This document shows, in pieces, positions 22,387-34,256 of a stretch of 64,000 nucleotides of DNA. Both the position numbers and the translations under genes were made by a program. The notes beneath the pieces were generated by a model, which was not told where the DNA came from, did no database searches, and was given only the letters and a program-made list of their open reading frames with translations. How positions within the stretch are numbered: position 1 is the first letter of the stretch; each line of letters begins with the position of its first letter. Source of the DNA: Phaseolus vulgaris (Eukaryota > Streptophyta > Magnoliopsida > Fabales > Fabaceae); contig NC_023749.2 in the NCBI RefSeq assembly GCF_000499845.2, positions 37,386,105 through 37,450,104 on the forward strand. The letters are read 5' to 3'.

Positions 22387-23486
22387 TGTTAGAATGTATG
22401 CCTTTAAACTAGAGGGGTGAATGGTTTAAAGAGTATTTTCGCAAACTTTTTAGTCTAGAATGAAATTTCTTTGAGAAAACTTGATTCAAAATTCAGTTTG
22501 CCAAAAACACAAAGCAATTTAACATAGCATCAGAAAAATAATCGGTTGTTTATACCAGTTAAAAATATACAAACTGAAATTAAAGAGTTTAAGGGAGAGA
22601 GAGATTGCAAACACAATTTATACTGGTTCACTCTTAAACCAAGAGTTACATTCAGTCTTCCCAGAAACCACTGGGGAATCCACTAAGTAACCAAACCTAG
22701 ATTACTTACACACACCACCAAAGAAGTGACCTTGATCCCCTCAAGACACACACTTCCTTTAGCTCAACACATACACCTCAAAGAATGTTGATCTTGACAA
22801 CCTCAAGAGCACACAACACTTCTTGGCCTATCACACCAGAGTTTACACAAAGTACAAAAGGATTACACTTGTTACAAAATGATCTGAAATCAATACAAAA
22901 TGAAAATCCTATTCCACTCTCTCTTAATCAAAGCAATCTCAAAGCAAACTTTTAACTCTTGAAAGCAAAATCAGTGAAAAACTCAAATATGTTTTTCTAT
23001 GATTAAATCTTAGTTCTTGTTTGTTACAAAAGCTGAACAAACTCTTTACAGCTTTCAAAGAATGGTCAAAGCATTTAAAATAGGAGCGCATTAGTTATAA
23101 AATCATTTAAAGCTTAGTCAACACACAAAATAGTTTTCTGTTATGATTTGAAAACAAACAATCGGTTGAATGTGCGAATAAATCGGTTGTTTTGGTTTGA
23201 CAGCAAGTCAACCACCAAAAACAGTTTTCAACCTTTCTCAAAACACCTAAGAGTAAAACAATCAGTTGTTTCGACAACAGGTAAATTTTCACTTAGTTTG
23301 AAAAAAACTTTCAATTCAAAAAGGTTTGAAGATACTTAAGCTTTGGATTCAATCAAGAGTGGATTTACACAGATAATCTACCTCCCATCCTATTCTAAAG
23401 CACCTCAGCAACAGCAAGCAAATCCAGCCTTCCATCAAACTCAAAGGATTTGGATTCTTCAAAGCTTGAACACACTTGATTCAACA
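22387..23486 (-). mobile_element. Solo SIRE-like LTR with CAAAA target duplication
   Basis: 1100 bp, TGTTAGAATG ... GATTCAACA, flanked by CAAAA at 22382-22386 and 23487-23491. The empty site is preserved at about 56832-56845. Internal blocks TTTATACTGGTTCACTC and GTTACATTCAGTC match the other SIRE LTRs here. Orientation is inferred from that similarity. Confidence 0.9.
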
Positions 23487-23900
23487 CAAAAAAAACATGA
23501 ATAATTTATTTACTACTCTAGTTAATTAAAAATATAGGTCAATATTTCACATGGTCGTATAATTTTGTTTTGAAATAACATATTTTTTTATATGTAATAA
23601 TTGATATTTTGGATCAATCATTCAATTTATCATTAATATATTATATTAATTGTAATATGACTTCTTAAAATGAAAATTGAAACAACATTTTCTTTAATTA
23701 ATTTGATTGATTAACATTAAATGATATTTTTTTTTAATGTTTGTGTTCTTGTGGTCCAAATTTAGTTTGAAAAGTTTTGATGTTACCTTTTTGTGAGCAC
23801 CTTTTTACATGAAATGGAAATTTCTAAGATTTTCCCTTGAGACTATTGTCTTTGGGTTTAGTTATTTTTTTTTGTCCATGGAAAAGAAATTATAAAAGTA
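23487..23900. repeat. Duplicated AT-rich block, right part
   Basis: Matches 56840-57120 (ACATGAATAATTTATTT, GGTCAATATTTCACATGG, TTGTGTTCTTGTGGTCC). No coding frame. Confidence 0.75.
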
Positions 23901-23919
23901 TCTATGACAGTAAACTCAA

Positions 23920-24720
23920 TATAAATGGGTGTACAACTCACATTACTTAGTGGTTTTGTTAACTAATTTTTACTCAATTTTTAGGGTTTCTTTCTAAATA
24001 ACCATTTGTCTGTTCTAACTGAAAAGACTCAACAATGAAGTGTACGACTATGTGTAAGGCAGGTGAAAGTCTTTGAGCTTTTTGTGTAAGGTAGGTGAAA
24101 TTGTTTGTGTGCATATGTAGTTAAATTTATTAATTTTTATCAAGTTTTTAGGAGTTTTGTCTAGATAACTACCTGTCTGCTGCAATTGAAAAGGCTCTAC
24201 AATAAAGTGTGTGGTTGTGTAAGGTAGGTGAAAGTCATTGAGGTTTCTGTGTAAGGTAGGTGAAAGTGTTTGTGTGCATATGTTGTTAGGTTTACTAATT
24301 TTCATCCAGTTTTCAGGGTTTTTGTATGGATAACTATCTGCTTGCTGTGATTGAAAAATGCTCTTAATATAGTGTACGATATATGTGTAAGGTTGGTGAA
24401 AATCATTGAGGTTTATGTGTAAAATAGGTCAAAGTCGTTGAATGTTTGTGTCAGATGTAATTAGATATTTAATGTGTAGTTAAAATTAAATTAGGATTTT
24501 TAAATTATTCTTGACCGATTAGAATATGTGTAGGATTTATTTGTTTATTTACCATCAATGTTTGTGCACAAATGTATTTAGATTTTATAATGTGTAATTA
24601 AAATAAGTGTAGGGTTTTTAAGTGTGTATGACTAATTAGAGTGTAGGTAAGGTTTGTTAGTGTGGGATTAAAATGAGTTTAGAGATTTTCACTAATATAT
24701 GATCCACTTGATATATTTTT
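23920..24720. repeat. Tandem ~168-bp module, array 2, with 3' flank
   Basis: GTGTAAGGYAGGTGAAAGTC occurs at about 24051, 24214 and 24386 (spacings 163 and 172), each with a second shorter copy about 30-36 bases on. The flank 24440-24700 matches 40430-40680 (GTGTGTAGTTAAAA, GTGACTAGTTAGAGTGTA-like blocks), so the repeated element is larger than the tandem core. Confidence 0.7.
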
Positions 24721-25070
24721 TTAAATTATTATTTCTTAAGAAAAAATATTTGATGTTTCATAATAATTAAGTGTTGGTTCATGTTAAAATTATATTTGTT
24801 TGTAACATTTTAAAACTTTTAACATTTTTCTATAATATATAAAGTTAAAACTAATTAATGTATATTATTTTATATGAAAAATTAATAGAAAAAAGGTTGT
24901 ATGCAAGTAATAAAGCATCAAGTTAATTAATAATGTTAATAAGTAAATCAATTTTATTTTATTATAAAAATTTAAAGTTATGTGATTTAAAACATACTGT
25001 TTTTTTTTATCAAAAGTTCAGTTCGGGCTGTGGACCACCCCAAAGTCAAGTAAATAATGGCTGGACTCTT
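24721..25070. other. AT-rich spacer
   Basis: No gene or TE feature recognised. Confidence 0.55.
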
Positions 25071-25480
25071 TTTTTCCTACACCTCCATACCTTCTTCTGT
25101 CACCCCATACTAAATGTAAAAATACCATTTTCTCCTTTTTTGTGCCACTTTCATACATAATCCAGAAGTTGTTTTTCGATCTGGAAGTATTCTTGAGATT
25201 TATAAAATCCAGAACTCTTTTGCATTTGAAATAGGCCTATGGATTATGTAATTTGGATATATTCCGGATTACATAATCCGAAAGTCAATCTCATATTTAG
25301 AAAACACTTCTGGATTATGTAATCCAGAAGCTAATCACACATATGAAAAAAAGACTTCCAAATTACATAATCCGGAAGCTAATCTTATGTATAGAAAAAA
25401 CATTTGGATTATGTAATCCAGAATATTAAAAAATGGTATTTTTGGAATATAAAAAACATATAGAGGTGGCACAAGAAGGT
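25071..25480. repeat. Foldback element with repeated palindromes
   Basis: Outer imperfect inverted repeat: CCTTCTTCTGTCACCCC, AAAAATACCATTTT and TTTTGTGCCAC on the left are mirrored by AAAATGGTATTTTT and GAGGTGGCACAAGAAGGTAGG on the right. Between them GGATTATGTAATCC or its complement GGATTACATAATCC recurs about six times in both orientations. MITE-like; no target duplication identified. Confidence 0.6.
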
Positions 25481-26179
25481 AGGAAGATAATGACTAATAC
25501 ATTGTGATATTGGACTTTTGCAAACCAAGTTGGGCTTCCACTTTCATAACTTTTTTCTGCATCTCAATAATTCTTTTAATTCTAAAGTTACCCTTATGAA
25601 AAAAGAGGTGTTGGGTTTATTTTTTTCGATTTGTGAATTGTAAACTGGTAGATATTTCAAATTCTAGAATTTAAAATATAAAATTATAATATGAACCTTA
25701 GAACTAGAACTAGGATAGAATTCATAAAAATAGGCTAATGAATGCCTAGATATTGGACTTTTGCAATCCAAGTTTGGTGTTTTCTTCTTGCAATTTCATA
25801 ATTTCTTTCCGCACCTCATTAATTCTTTTAATGCCAAAACTACTTTCAGCTTGGTCAAATTTTCAATTGTGTCCAATCTCCAAACTCAAAAATATAAAAT
25901 ATAAAATTATATTATAAATTTCTGAGTTTGGAGATGATTTATAATATAATTTTGTAGTCTGAATTGCAGAGTTTAGAAAATATTTTTGAATGAAGAAAAT
26001 ATTTTTCAAATTCTATAATCGGTATTTAATTTTGTATTTTAAATTATAGAGTTTGAAAATTATTTTTAGGTTAAAAATATCTTTTGATTTTTATAACTTA
26101 AAATATAAAATTATATTTTTAGATTCGAAAATATTTTTTTAAACTTTATAATTAAAAATGATAAATTAAACTTTTTATA
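25481..26179. other. AT-rich spacer with short low-complexity repeats
   Basis: Repeated short blocks (ATATTGGACTTTTGCAA at about 25506 and 25751; AAAATATAAAATTATA several times). No coding frame. Confidence 0.55.
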
Positions 26180-26319
26180 AAAAATTATGAAAGTACAAAA
26201 AGAAGATACAGATAATTATCTGTGTTGTGAGTGAAAAGCTCTTAACGGAAGTATACGACGTTGTGGAAAGTATGTTAAAATAGTTGAATTTGTGAAAAGC
26301 TCTGCAGTAAAGTGTACGA
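26180..26319. repeat. ~168-bp module, array 3 (left piece)
   Basis: Ends in AAAGTGTACGA, interrupted by the composite SIRE element; it resumes at 33553 with ATGACACCGTGGAAGG. Confidence 0.7.
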
Positions 26320-27060
26320 TGTAGAACATGAGAGTTTTGATTCAAATCTATGATGAAGGTTGAAGTTGTGCTGCTTTTTGTTGGGCTTAGTCTAGGTTGT
26401 TTAGAATCTTTGTAAAGATCATTCCTAGTCCTTTGCACAAGCTTGCTCAATCTATTTTAAAAGAGAAAAGTGTTTTTCTAAGCAAAGAGAAAAACAATCG
26501 GTTAAAACATCGAAATAATCGGTTGTTTGTCACTTGGCTTGTTTGAAGGTTTTAAAACTGTTTTTAACTTTAAATAACTGTCTAACCAATTTAACCGCTT
26601 AAAACGAATTTTCTACCGGTTGATTGTAACTTTTCAACCGATTGATTTCATTCTGTTTGCACTGGTCAAATCTATCTTTGATTCAAAGTGCTTTAATATG
26701 TTTTTCTATTCAAACCCAATGATGGTTGTGGTCAACAATGCTTTAATTACTTTCTTGAATACAAAGTAGCTCTGTAATAACTGCTCTTTATGAATCTGAT
26801 TTCTCTAAATCTTGGAAATTTAAAATTGCTTTTAGAGTCTGGTCAAATCAGCATGTGTTTTTCTGTACTTTCTGTTATGACTGACAAAAACTGCTTTATG
26901 GTTCTGATTTGATTCTCTTTTCTGTTTTGAAAACAACCTACTAAAGGGCAACTTTGACCATATGTTGTGGTTATATAAGTGAAGCTATTAGTTGTTATTT
27001 TCACAAAGAAAAATCTGTTTTTCTTCATTTTTTTTCTCTCTCTACTCTAAGTCTTTTTCT
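26320..27060 (+). repeat. LTR-a of SIRE composite
   Basis: Starts TGTAGAACATGAG, matching LTR-b and LTR-c starts. The inner end passes into extra-ORF sequence at about 27060-27090 through a deletion junction. Confidence 0.75.
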
Positions 27061-27091
27061 GCATTGTGCTTATCCTTCTCTAATATGAGCT

Positions 27092-28181
27092 ATGGCTGCA
27101 ACTCCTCCATCCTCTAAGAGAATGAAAACAAGATTTGTAAAGAGTGGAGGGAAGCTGGAAGGCTGGTTCTCATAAGAATCAAAACTCATTGACAAGTACC
27201 TACATGAAACAAGTAGGAAGATTTTTAACAGACCCAAGCTTGTCTCTTTCACATGGATGAAGCAACAAAACTTGATTGTTGTGAGAAGCCTTCTCATGGA
27301 GCAAAGGCTGAAATGATTTCTTGAGCTTTCTGGAAACATCTATTCAAACTTGGTAAAAGGTATTTTATACTAACATTCAATTCAATGGTGACACTCTTAA
27401 CTCTCATGTGAAGGGGTAGACATTGTGATCACCAATGATGTGTAGGTTGAAGTTCTCTGGAGTAAGGATTAACAAAGGCAACCTAGGAGTGATAAAAGAG
27501 TTCAGCAAGATGTAATTTTACAAGAGTTGTGTCAAGAACCCCCTCTCAAAGGTAATAAACTTTTCTGTTGGAGGGCTGAAACTTGATGAAAGGCTCATTG
27601 CCTTCATTATGTCATGGATTATCACACCAAGGGGGAGGAATCACTCTACTCTCTCTGAAGAAGACTTGTTAATCTACTGCATCATGAACAAACTGAAGCT
27701 CAACTGGATTCACATCATCAAGGATCATATGCAAAAAGCCATAAGGTTAAGTGACTTCCACTATCCCTATGCAATATTGATTTCTAAATTTCTACACTAT
27801 TTTGAAGTGGATATTGAAGAAGGGCTGGCTGAAATTATCAGGCCTTCAAGTGAGATTAAAAGTGGATCCCTAAGCAAGATGGGATTTACTAAGATTGGTG
27901 GGAGATGGGTTAGCAAGGATGGTGACCAAGCTAACCCTGGTGGAACCAATGATGGTGATGAACCTGAAGTTGCATCAACTCAAGAGGAACCTACTGTTGA
28001 GACTCATGAAGCTGGTCCTAATGATGGTTACATGGGAGAAAGGATGACTTCAATGTCTCCTTTTGAAAGGCTAATGATAAACCGCATGGAGACCTTTGCT
28101 GAAAATCAGAGAAATATCCATGATATGCGTGAGGCAAGGTTTAATCATATGGACTCAAGGTTTCAAACCCTGGATGATTAG
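27092..28181 (+). pseudogene. SIRE 3' extra ORF, copy in left internal segment
   Basis: Begins MAATPPSSKRMKTRF, followed by frame-broken segments (LVSFTWMKQQNLIVVRSLL, LELSGNIYSNLVKVFYTN), then a 190-codon open part 27609-28181 (LNWIHIIKDHMQKAIRL, FHYPYAILISKFLHYFEVD, KMGFTKIGGRW) ending in a Glu/His/Met-rich tail. Parallel to 15382-16480. Stops and frame changes between 27170 and 27600 make it non-functional. Confidence 0.65.
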
Positions 28182-28462
28182 ATAGAAGATGTTTACAATC
28201 AGCTTCTGGAACTAAAGTTTGAGGGGATAACAGTCCTTCATTTTAATTGCTGGTTAATGTTTCTGAACAATTTCTCTTTTCATTTGATGCTGTTTTTTAT
28301 CTTTCTTTTTGTCTATTTGTGAAGACAAATAGGGGGAGAAGTGTTTGGGATATGTAATGTTCTAATATCTACACCTATTTATGCTTTTGTACATTGTTAT
28401 TTCTGCTATGAACTGGTATAACTGGTTTATGATTCAAAATTGAAACTCTGATACAAAATTTC

Positions 28463-28491
28463 AATCGGTTATTCCTGCGAAATAACCGATT
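28463..28491. other. Perfect 11-bp inverted repeat (hairpin) in SIRE 3' region
   Basis: AATCGGTTATT, 7-nt loop, AATAACCGATT. The same place in the second internal segment (about 30629-30657) keeps the fold with a few changes. Related stems occur in the LTRs. Confidence 0.8.
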
Positions 28492-28717
28492 GTTTATCTG
28501 TGTTGCACCTTTGTATCTTTGACTGGTTTCTCACATTGATTTGGTTGATGTTCCTCTTTTGAAATCACCTAGTGGGAACTGGCTTGTGGTGCCCGTTTGA
28601 TTGAAATAGATTATCCTGTACATCAATGTTTTCTTGTGAATGCAAGTTATACAAGATTCTAAACAAGAACATCCAAAAAGCATCCCAAGGATTTGTCTCC
28701 ATCAAATAGTGGGAGAT

Positions 28718-28944
28718 TGTAGAACATAGGAGCTTTGATGTTTCAAATCTATGATGAAGGTTGAAGTTGTGCTGCTTTTTGGTTGGGCTTAGCATAGGTT
28801 GTTTAGAATCTTTGAAAGGATCATTCCTAGTCCCTTGCACAAGCTTGCTCAATCTGTTTTAAAAGAGAAAATCTTATTCATTCTTTGCGAAAATCTTTTG
28901 ATAAACAATTCACCTCCCTCTTGTTTAAGCCTTTAATTCTTACA
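28718..28944 (+). repeat. LTR-b (internally deleted) and adjoining primer-binding site
   Basis: 227 bp, TGTAGAACATAGG ... TAATTCTTACA, preceded by purine-rich CAAATAGTGGGAGAT. Right after it, ATTGGAATCAAGAGCT (28945-28960) resembles the usual copia initiator-tRNA-Met primer site TGGTATCAGAGC with changes. LTR-c shows that the middle of the LTR is missing. Confidence 0.8.
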
Positions 28945-29008
28945 ATTGGAATCAAGAGCTAGGTTCTTGAAAAATATTCAAGTTCTGTTTTTCTGAAAAC
29001 AATTTTAA

Positions 29009-29590
29009 TTGGCTGACAAGTTGCCTTTTGGGGAAGGTGCTTCCATAAACAGACCACCACTGTTTTGTGGTGTAAATTACCAGTTTTGGAAGGTAAGGAT
29101 AAAGATCTTTATGCATTCCACAGATAAGGGTATTTGGGAAACAATTGAAAATGGTCCCTTTATTCCTCAAGTTAAAAGAGATGATATTTTAATTGATAAA
29201 CCTTCATCCGAATGGACTGAGGCTGAAAGCAAGAAAGCAAAATTTGATTGGATTGCTAAAAACATAATAACCTCTGCTTTGAGTTGTGATGATTTTTTCA
29301 GGGTATCACAATGCAATTCAACAAAGGAGATGTGGGACATTCTTGAAGTCACACATGAAGGAACAAATGATGTTAAGAGGGCAAGAAAGCATGCTCTCAT
29401 TCAAGAGTATGAGCTTTTCAGAATGTAGAAAGGGGAGACCATATGTGATGTGTAGAAACAGTTCTCTCATATTGTGAATCATTTGATGAGCCTTGGAAAG
29501 TCATTTGATAAAGAGGAGCTAAACATCAAGATCTTGAAGTGTCTTCATAGGACATGGTAGCCAAATGTCACTACCATTTCAGAATCAAAG
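29009..29590 (+). pseudogene. gag N-terminal half of SIRE composite
   Basis: MADKLPFGEGASINRPPLFC, then YQFWKVRIKIFMHSTDKGIW, ending at TAG 29426-29428 (after FRM). Sequence continues with KGETICDVWKQFSHIVNHLMS-like reading through further stops to about 29580. This is the copia Gag capsid region (UBN2/DUF4219 type). It then joins directly to extra-ORF sequence, so the rest of gag and all of pol are deleted. Confidence 0.8.
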
Positions 29591-30347
29591 GACTTAACAA
29601 CAATGATGTGTAGGCTGAAGTTCTCTGGAGTAAGGATTAACAAAGGCAACCTAGGAGTGATAAAAGAGTTCAACAAGATGTAATTTTACAAGAGTTGTGT
29701 CAAGAACCCCCTCTCAAAGGTAATAAACTTGTCTGTTGGAGGGCTGAAACTTGATGAAAGGCTCATTGCCTTCATTATGTCATGGATTATCACACCAAAG
29801 GGGAGGAATCACTCTACTCTCTCTGAAGAAGACTTGTTAATCTACTGCATCATGAACAAACTGAAGCTCAACTGGATTCACATCATCAAGGATCATATGC
29901 AAAAATCCATAAGGTTAAGTGACTTCCACTATCCCTATGCAATATTGATTTCTAAATTTCTACACTATTTTGAAGTGGATATTGAAGAAGAGCTGGCTGA
30001 AATTATCAGGCCTTCAAGTGAGATTAAAAGTGGATCCCTAAGCAAGATGGGATTTACTAAGATTGGTGGGAGATGGGTTAGCAAGGATGGTGACCAGCTA
30101 ACCGTAGTGGAACCAATGATGGTGATGAACCTGAAGCTGCATCAACTCAAGAGGAACCTACTGTTGAGACTCATGAAGCTGGTCCTAATGATGGTTACAT
30201 GGGAGAAAGGATGACTTCAATGTCTCCTTTTGAAAGGCTAATGATAAACCGCATGGACACCTTTGCTAAAAATCAGAGAAATCTCCATGATCTGTGTGAG
30301 TCAAGGTTTAATCATATGGACTCAAGGTTTCAAACCCTGGATGATTA
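29590..30347 (+). pseudogene. SIRE 3' extra ORF, copy in right internal segment
   Basis: Near-identical to 27430-28181. Open 29729-30214; a one-base loss near 30095 relative to the other copy shifts the frame, after which the same tail is read in another frame. Followed by the same CAAATAGGGGGAGAAG block at about 30494-30509. Confidence 0.7.
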
Positions 30348-30885
30348 GATAGAAGATGTTCACAATCAGCTTCTGGAACTAAAGTTTGAGGGGATAACAG
30401 TCCTTCATTTTAATTGTTGGTTAATGTTTTTGAACAATTTCTCTTTTCATTTGATGCTGTTTTTTATCCTTCTTTTTGTCTATTTGTGAAGACAAATAGG
30501 GGGAGAAGTGTTTGGGATATGTAATGTTCTAATATCTACACTTATTTCTTCTTTTGAAAATTGCTATCTATGCTATAAACTGCTATAACTGGTTTATGAT
30601 TGAAAATTGAAATTCAGATACAAAATTTCAACCGGTTATTCATGCGAAATAACCAATTGTTTATCTGTACTGCACCTTTGTATGTTTGACTGGTTTCTCA
30701 CATTGATTTGGTTGATGTTCCTCTTTTGAAATCACCTAGCGGGAATTGGCTTGTGGTGCCTGTTTGATTGGAATAGATTATCTTGTATGTCTATGTTTTC
30801 ATGTGAATGCAGGTTATACAAGATTCTAAAAAAGAACATTCCAAAAAGTATCCCAAGGATTTGTCTCCATCAAATAGGCGAAGAT

Positions 30886-33552
30886 TGTAGAACATGGGAG
30901 CTTTGATGTTTCAAATCTATGATGAAGGTTGAAGCAATGCTACTTTTAGTTTGGGTTTAGTCTAGGTTGTTTAGAATATTTGAAAAGATCATTCGTAGTT
31001 CTTTGCACAAGCTTGCACAATCTGTTTTAAAAGAGAAAAGTGTTTTCCTAAGAAAAGAGAAAAACAACCGGTTGAAACCTCGAAATAATCGGTTGTTTGT
31101 CACTTTTCTTGTTTGAAGGTTTTAAAATTGTTTTTGATTTGGTTAAATATTTGCCTAACCAATTCAACCGATTAAAACGAATTTTCAACCGGTTGATTGT
31201 AACATTTCATAACAACTTTTTGAAAACCTGTTAATCTGTTTTGGCTCATAAATGTTTCCTAGAACTGTTGGGTTTAATAGTGTCAAAGTTCAAGAGGGGT
31301 GTGAATTGACCTTTTAAAACTTTTTCGCAGAACCAGTATTTATCACAGTATACAGAAAATAAATCGGTTTATTTGTAAATGAACAGATTTATTTTGGCAC
31401 TGTTAATGTTTGAAAACGTTTATATCAACCAAGTTATTCTCATGATTATACATATTGATTTTCAAGCCACACACACTGATATTTAAGAGCAAAATAGTGA
31501 ATCACAAAAACATCAACCTTCAATTTTAAGCAAGTGGTTAAGGTTCAATTATTAGCTTGACAATCAATTGGGTAACCTATCACAATCAACCTGTTCAGTG
31601 GTATTTAACAGATTATATATCTTCTTTTCATAATCAAACTGTTTTCCCAGAAAATAAGAACAGTATGAACAAGCCCAGAAAGAACAGATTTATTTTTAAT
31701 TGAACCGATTCAATTTCTGGCACATTAACAGATAAGCGTGAATTTGAGTGCAGGGATTAAGGGAGAATGAAAACAAGACAATTATATTGGTTCACTTCAA
31801 TGAGCTACATCCAGTTTTCACCTAATCCAAGGTGAAATTCACTAAATCACAATTCAAACAACCACAAACACCACTGTTCTTGAACCCTACAAGAACTTTG
31901 GTACACTTGCTGAAAAACACTATTTCAGCACACACACTCTTCAAGAAACCCTATCAAGAAGAGTTTACAACCACACTTTTACAAGAAATGAAATGAGAAA
32001 CGAATACACCTGATAGAGGATGCAGAAATCTGCCTTAAACCAGTAGAACAGATCGCTTGAACAGTAGCAGCACCTCTCACCAAGCTTTGGAACCAAACAA
32101 GAACAAACACACTTTTGATTTTTGAAATCTTTCAAGAACACATGCTAATTCTTTGTAAATCCTTAATTCTCTGATGCAAAACTTGTTTTCTCAATTGTAT
32201 GATCGATGTTTAAACGCAGGAACAAGTTTTCTTTTTATAGAAAAACAACTTATAACAAATTTTCAAAAAACAGTTAAAGCTGTTATAAAAAGAACAGATT
32301 GAAAATAAAATGAACAGATTTATTTTCAAAAGCAGTTAGAGAATTCTGTTATGTGAAGGAGACTCAGTCAACCATTCTGGTGCAGGGATAAAATGAAAAA
32401 CCGTTTAAGATAAACATTGCACCAGACTAAAAAGAATCTATTCATTTACAGATGAACAGATTTATTTTTCAAAACGATAACATAAAAAACTTAACTATTG
32501 AAACACGATCATTTTGAAAGGGAGAACACTTAGTCAAAATACTTGATGCCCAAAATCTGATTTTCACAAGACTTAGCCAAAGCATCAATTTAAAAAAAAA
32601 ATCTGTTTATTTAGAAAAGAACAGATTTATTTTTATGCAGTAAAGGTGTTTTTTGCAAAACATGTGAAAACCAGTTTAAGAAATTTTGTGCTTGCTCTTA
32701 TCACATGGCCAGGGGTTAAGAGGTGAGTTACTCAGCAAAAAGCCTACTCTTAAACAACCTCTAAACTCTACCTAAGACATTCTTAAAGCAAATGTAAATA
32801 TACATGAAATGTACTCAAATGGCTTCATCAAACACATGTCTTGAAGGGGCAACAACCATCTTCAACAAGAACGACTAGTTTTGAGGGTTATAAATATGAC
32901 TTTTGTTTTAAACCAAAAACACAAGTTAGATCAAATACAGTGAGATTGAGATTGATTTTGAAAGAAGTTTTTCAAAAGTTTGCAAGATTGTTGAATAGTT
33001 GTGTAAGTGGTTCAAGGTCTAGTCATATGAGCTTTTTTATTCTTGTAAACTCAGGTGTAATCTGTTCCTTTCATGATTCTTGTATTTTTTCTTTCATAAA
33101 TTTGTAAAGTGTGTTGAAATTTTGTAAAGTCAAAGGGTGTTCTGACTAGAGGTATGTGTAGCAAAGAGGGTAAGTGGTTCTTGTGGTTTCAAGATCATCT
33201 CTTTGTAGTTGTGTGGATTGTAATATGTGATTGGTTACTAGTGGAACCCAGTGGTTGTTCTGGGAACTAGATGTAGCTCAAGGTTGAGTGAACCAGTATA
33301 AAATTGGCTAAGTAAATCTCTCTCTCTCTCTCACTCCTTATAAACTATTTGTTTTAATTCTGCTTTTCCTGCTGGCATAAACAATCGGTTAAAACGAAGT
33401 TTCAACCGATTGAAATTCTGCAAACAGTTTTTCTTTCATTGTTTGATTGCTTAATCTGTGAATTGTGATAAAGCTACATTCTTATTCATTCTTTGTGAAA
33501 ATCTTTTGATAAACAATTCACACCCCTTTTGTTTAAGCCAGTAATTCTTACA
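30886..33552 (+). repeat. LTR-c of SIRE composite, split by a nested LTR
   Basis: TGTAGAACATGGG ... TAATTCTTACA. Interrupted between about 31266 and 32834. Downstream part includes AGATGTAGCTCAAGGTTGAG and a (TC)n run (33317-33332). An apparent 88-codon frame at 32841-33107 is not coding. Confidence 0.75.
31266..32834 (-). mobile_element. Nested solo LTR of the 14-15 kb SIRE-like family
   Basis: TGTTGGGTTTAATAG ... CTTCATCAAACA; matches 14195-15400 through many blocks. Ends are probable rather than certain; flanking AGAAC and CATGT do not match, so no target duplication is confirmed. Confidence 0.65.
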
Positions 33553-33885
33553 TATGACACCGTGGAAGGTATATTAAAATAGTTGAACCTGTGAAAAACT
33601 TTGCAATAAAGTGGATGGCGTCGTGGAAGGTAGGTTAAAGTAGTTGAACTTTCTATGTAAGGTAGGTATGTTAGTGTGGATACATAATTAGGTTTACTAA
33701 GTTTCCCAGGTTTAGGGTTTTTTTTCTACCTGCGTGCTGCGAGCAAATGTTATACAATGAAGTGTGCGGCTGTGTAAGGTAGGTGAAAAGTTTTTGTGTA
33801 AGGTAGGTGAAAATGTTTGTGTGCATTTCTAGTTAGGCTTACCCAGTTTTTAGAATTTTTGTCTGGATAACTCTGTTTGCTGTGA
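33553..33885. repeat. ~168-bp module, array 3 (middle piece)
   Basis: Continues 26180-26319. Contains GTGTAAGGTAGGTGAAAA and TTTGTCTGGATAACTCTG, then stops at TGCTGTGAC where the LINE begins; resumes at about 40365. Confidence 0.65.
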
Positions 33886-34256
33886 CTTTTCTTTTATCAA
33901 CAATAATGAATAAATAAATATGGATCACTTCAGGGGTGATCCAACCCTTATACAACTTACCAAAAACAATCAACCAACAAAATACTAACCAAACTACACA
34001 AAAGTCATCCAACCTACTCTAAAACAAGAAACCCCAAAACTAAAAACTAATAAACTAAAGTAAGAACTAAATCGAGTTTAGACAAATCATAGGTTCAAAC
34101 ACCAATCTAAATAAGAAAAGCAAGCAGATGGAATTTTATAGGAAATCCAAGACCAAACCTTCATTGAACCAAAGAGAAAGTCTCTAAATGGTTTGCCACA
34201 CTTCCTTTAAAAATGACCTTGTTCCTAACGCACCATATCTCACTAACCACCGCAAT

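Larger units (their letters stand above)
26320..33552 (+). mobile_element. SIRE-like composite element with three LTRs
   Basis: Order: LTR-a (26320 to about 27060), 3' extra ORF (27092-28181), LTR-b (28718-28944), primer-binding site, gag (29009-29590), 3' extra ORF again (29590-30347), LTR-c (30886-33552, itself split by another LTR). The flanks are TACGA (26315-26319) and TATGA (33553-33557), a target duplication with one C-to-T change. Integrase and reverse transcriptase are absent, so it cannot move itself. The LTR-internal-LTR-internal-LTR order suggests recombination between elements. Confidence 0.8.

Noticed and set aside
24048..24305. Minus frame with repeated peptide
   Set aside because: Reading of the 168-bp tandem repeat.
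27070..27339. 89-codon minus frame
   Set aside because: Antisense to the SIRE extra ORF, whose residues are conserved on the plus strand.
31266..32834. Target duplication for the nested LTR
   Set aside because: The 5-bp flanks AGAAC and CATGT do not match, so I do not claim one; ends may be slightly misplaced or decayed.
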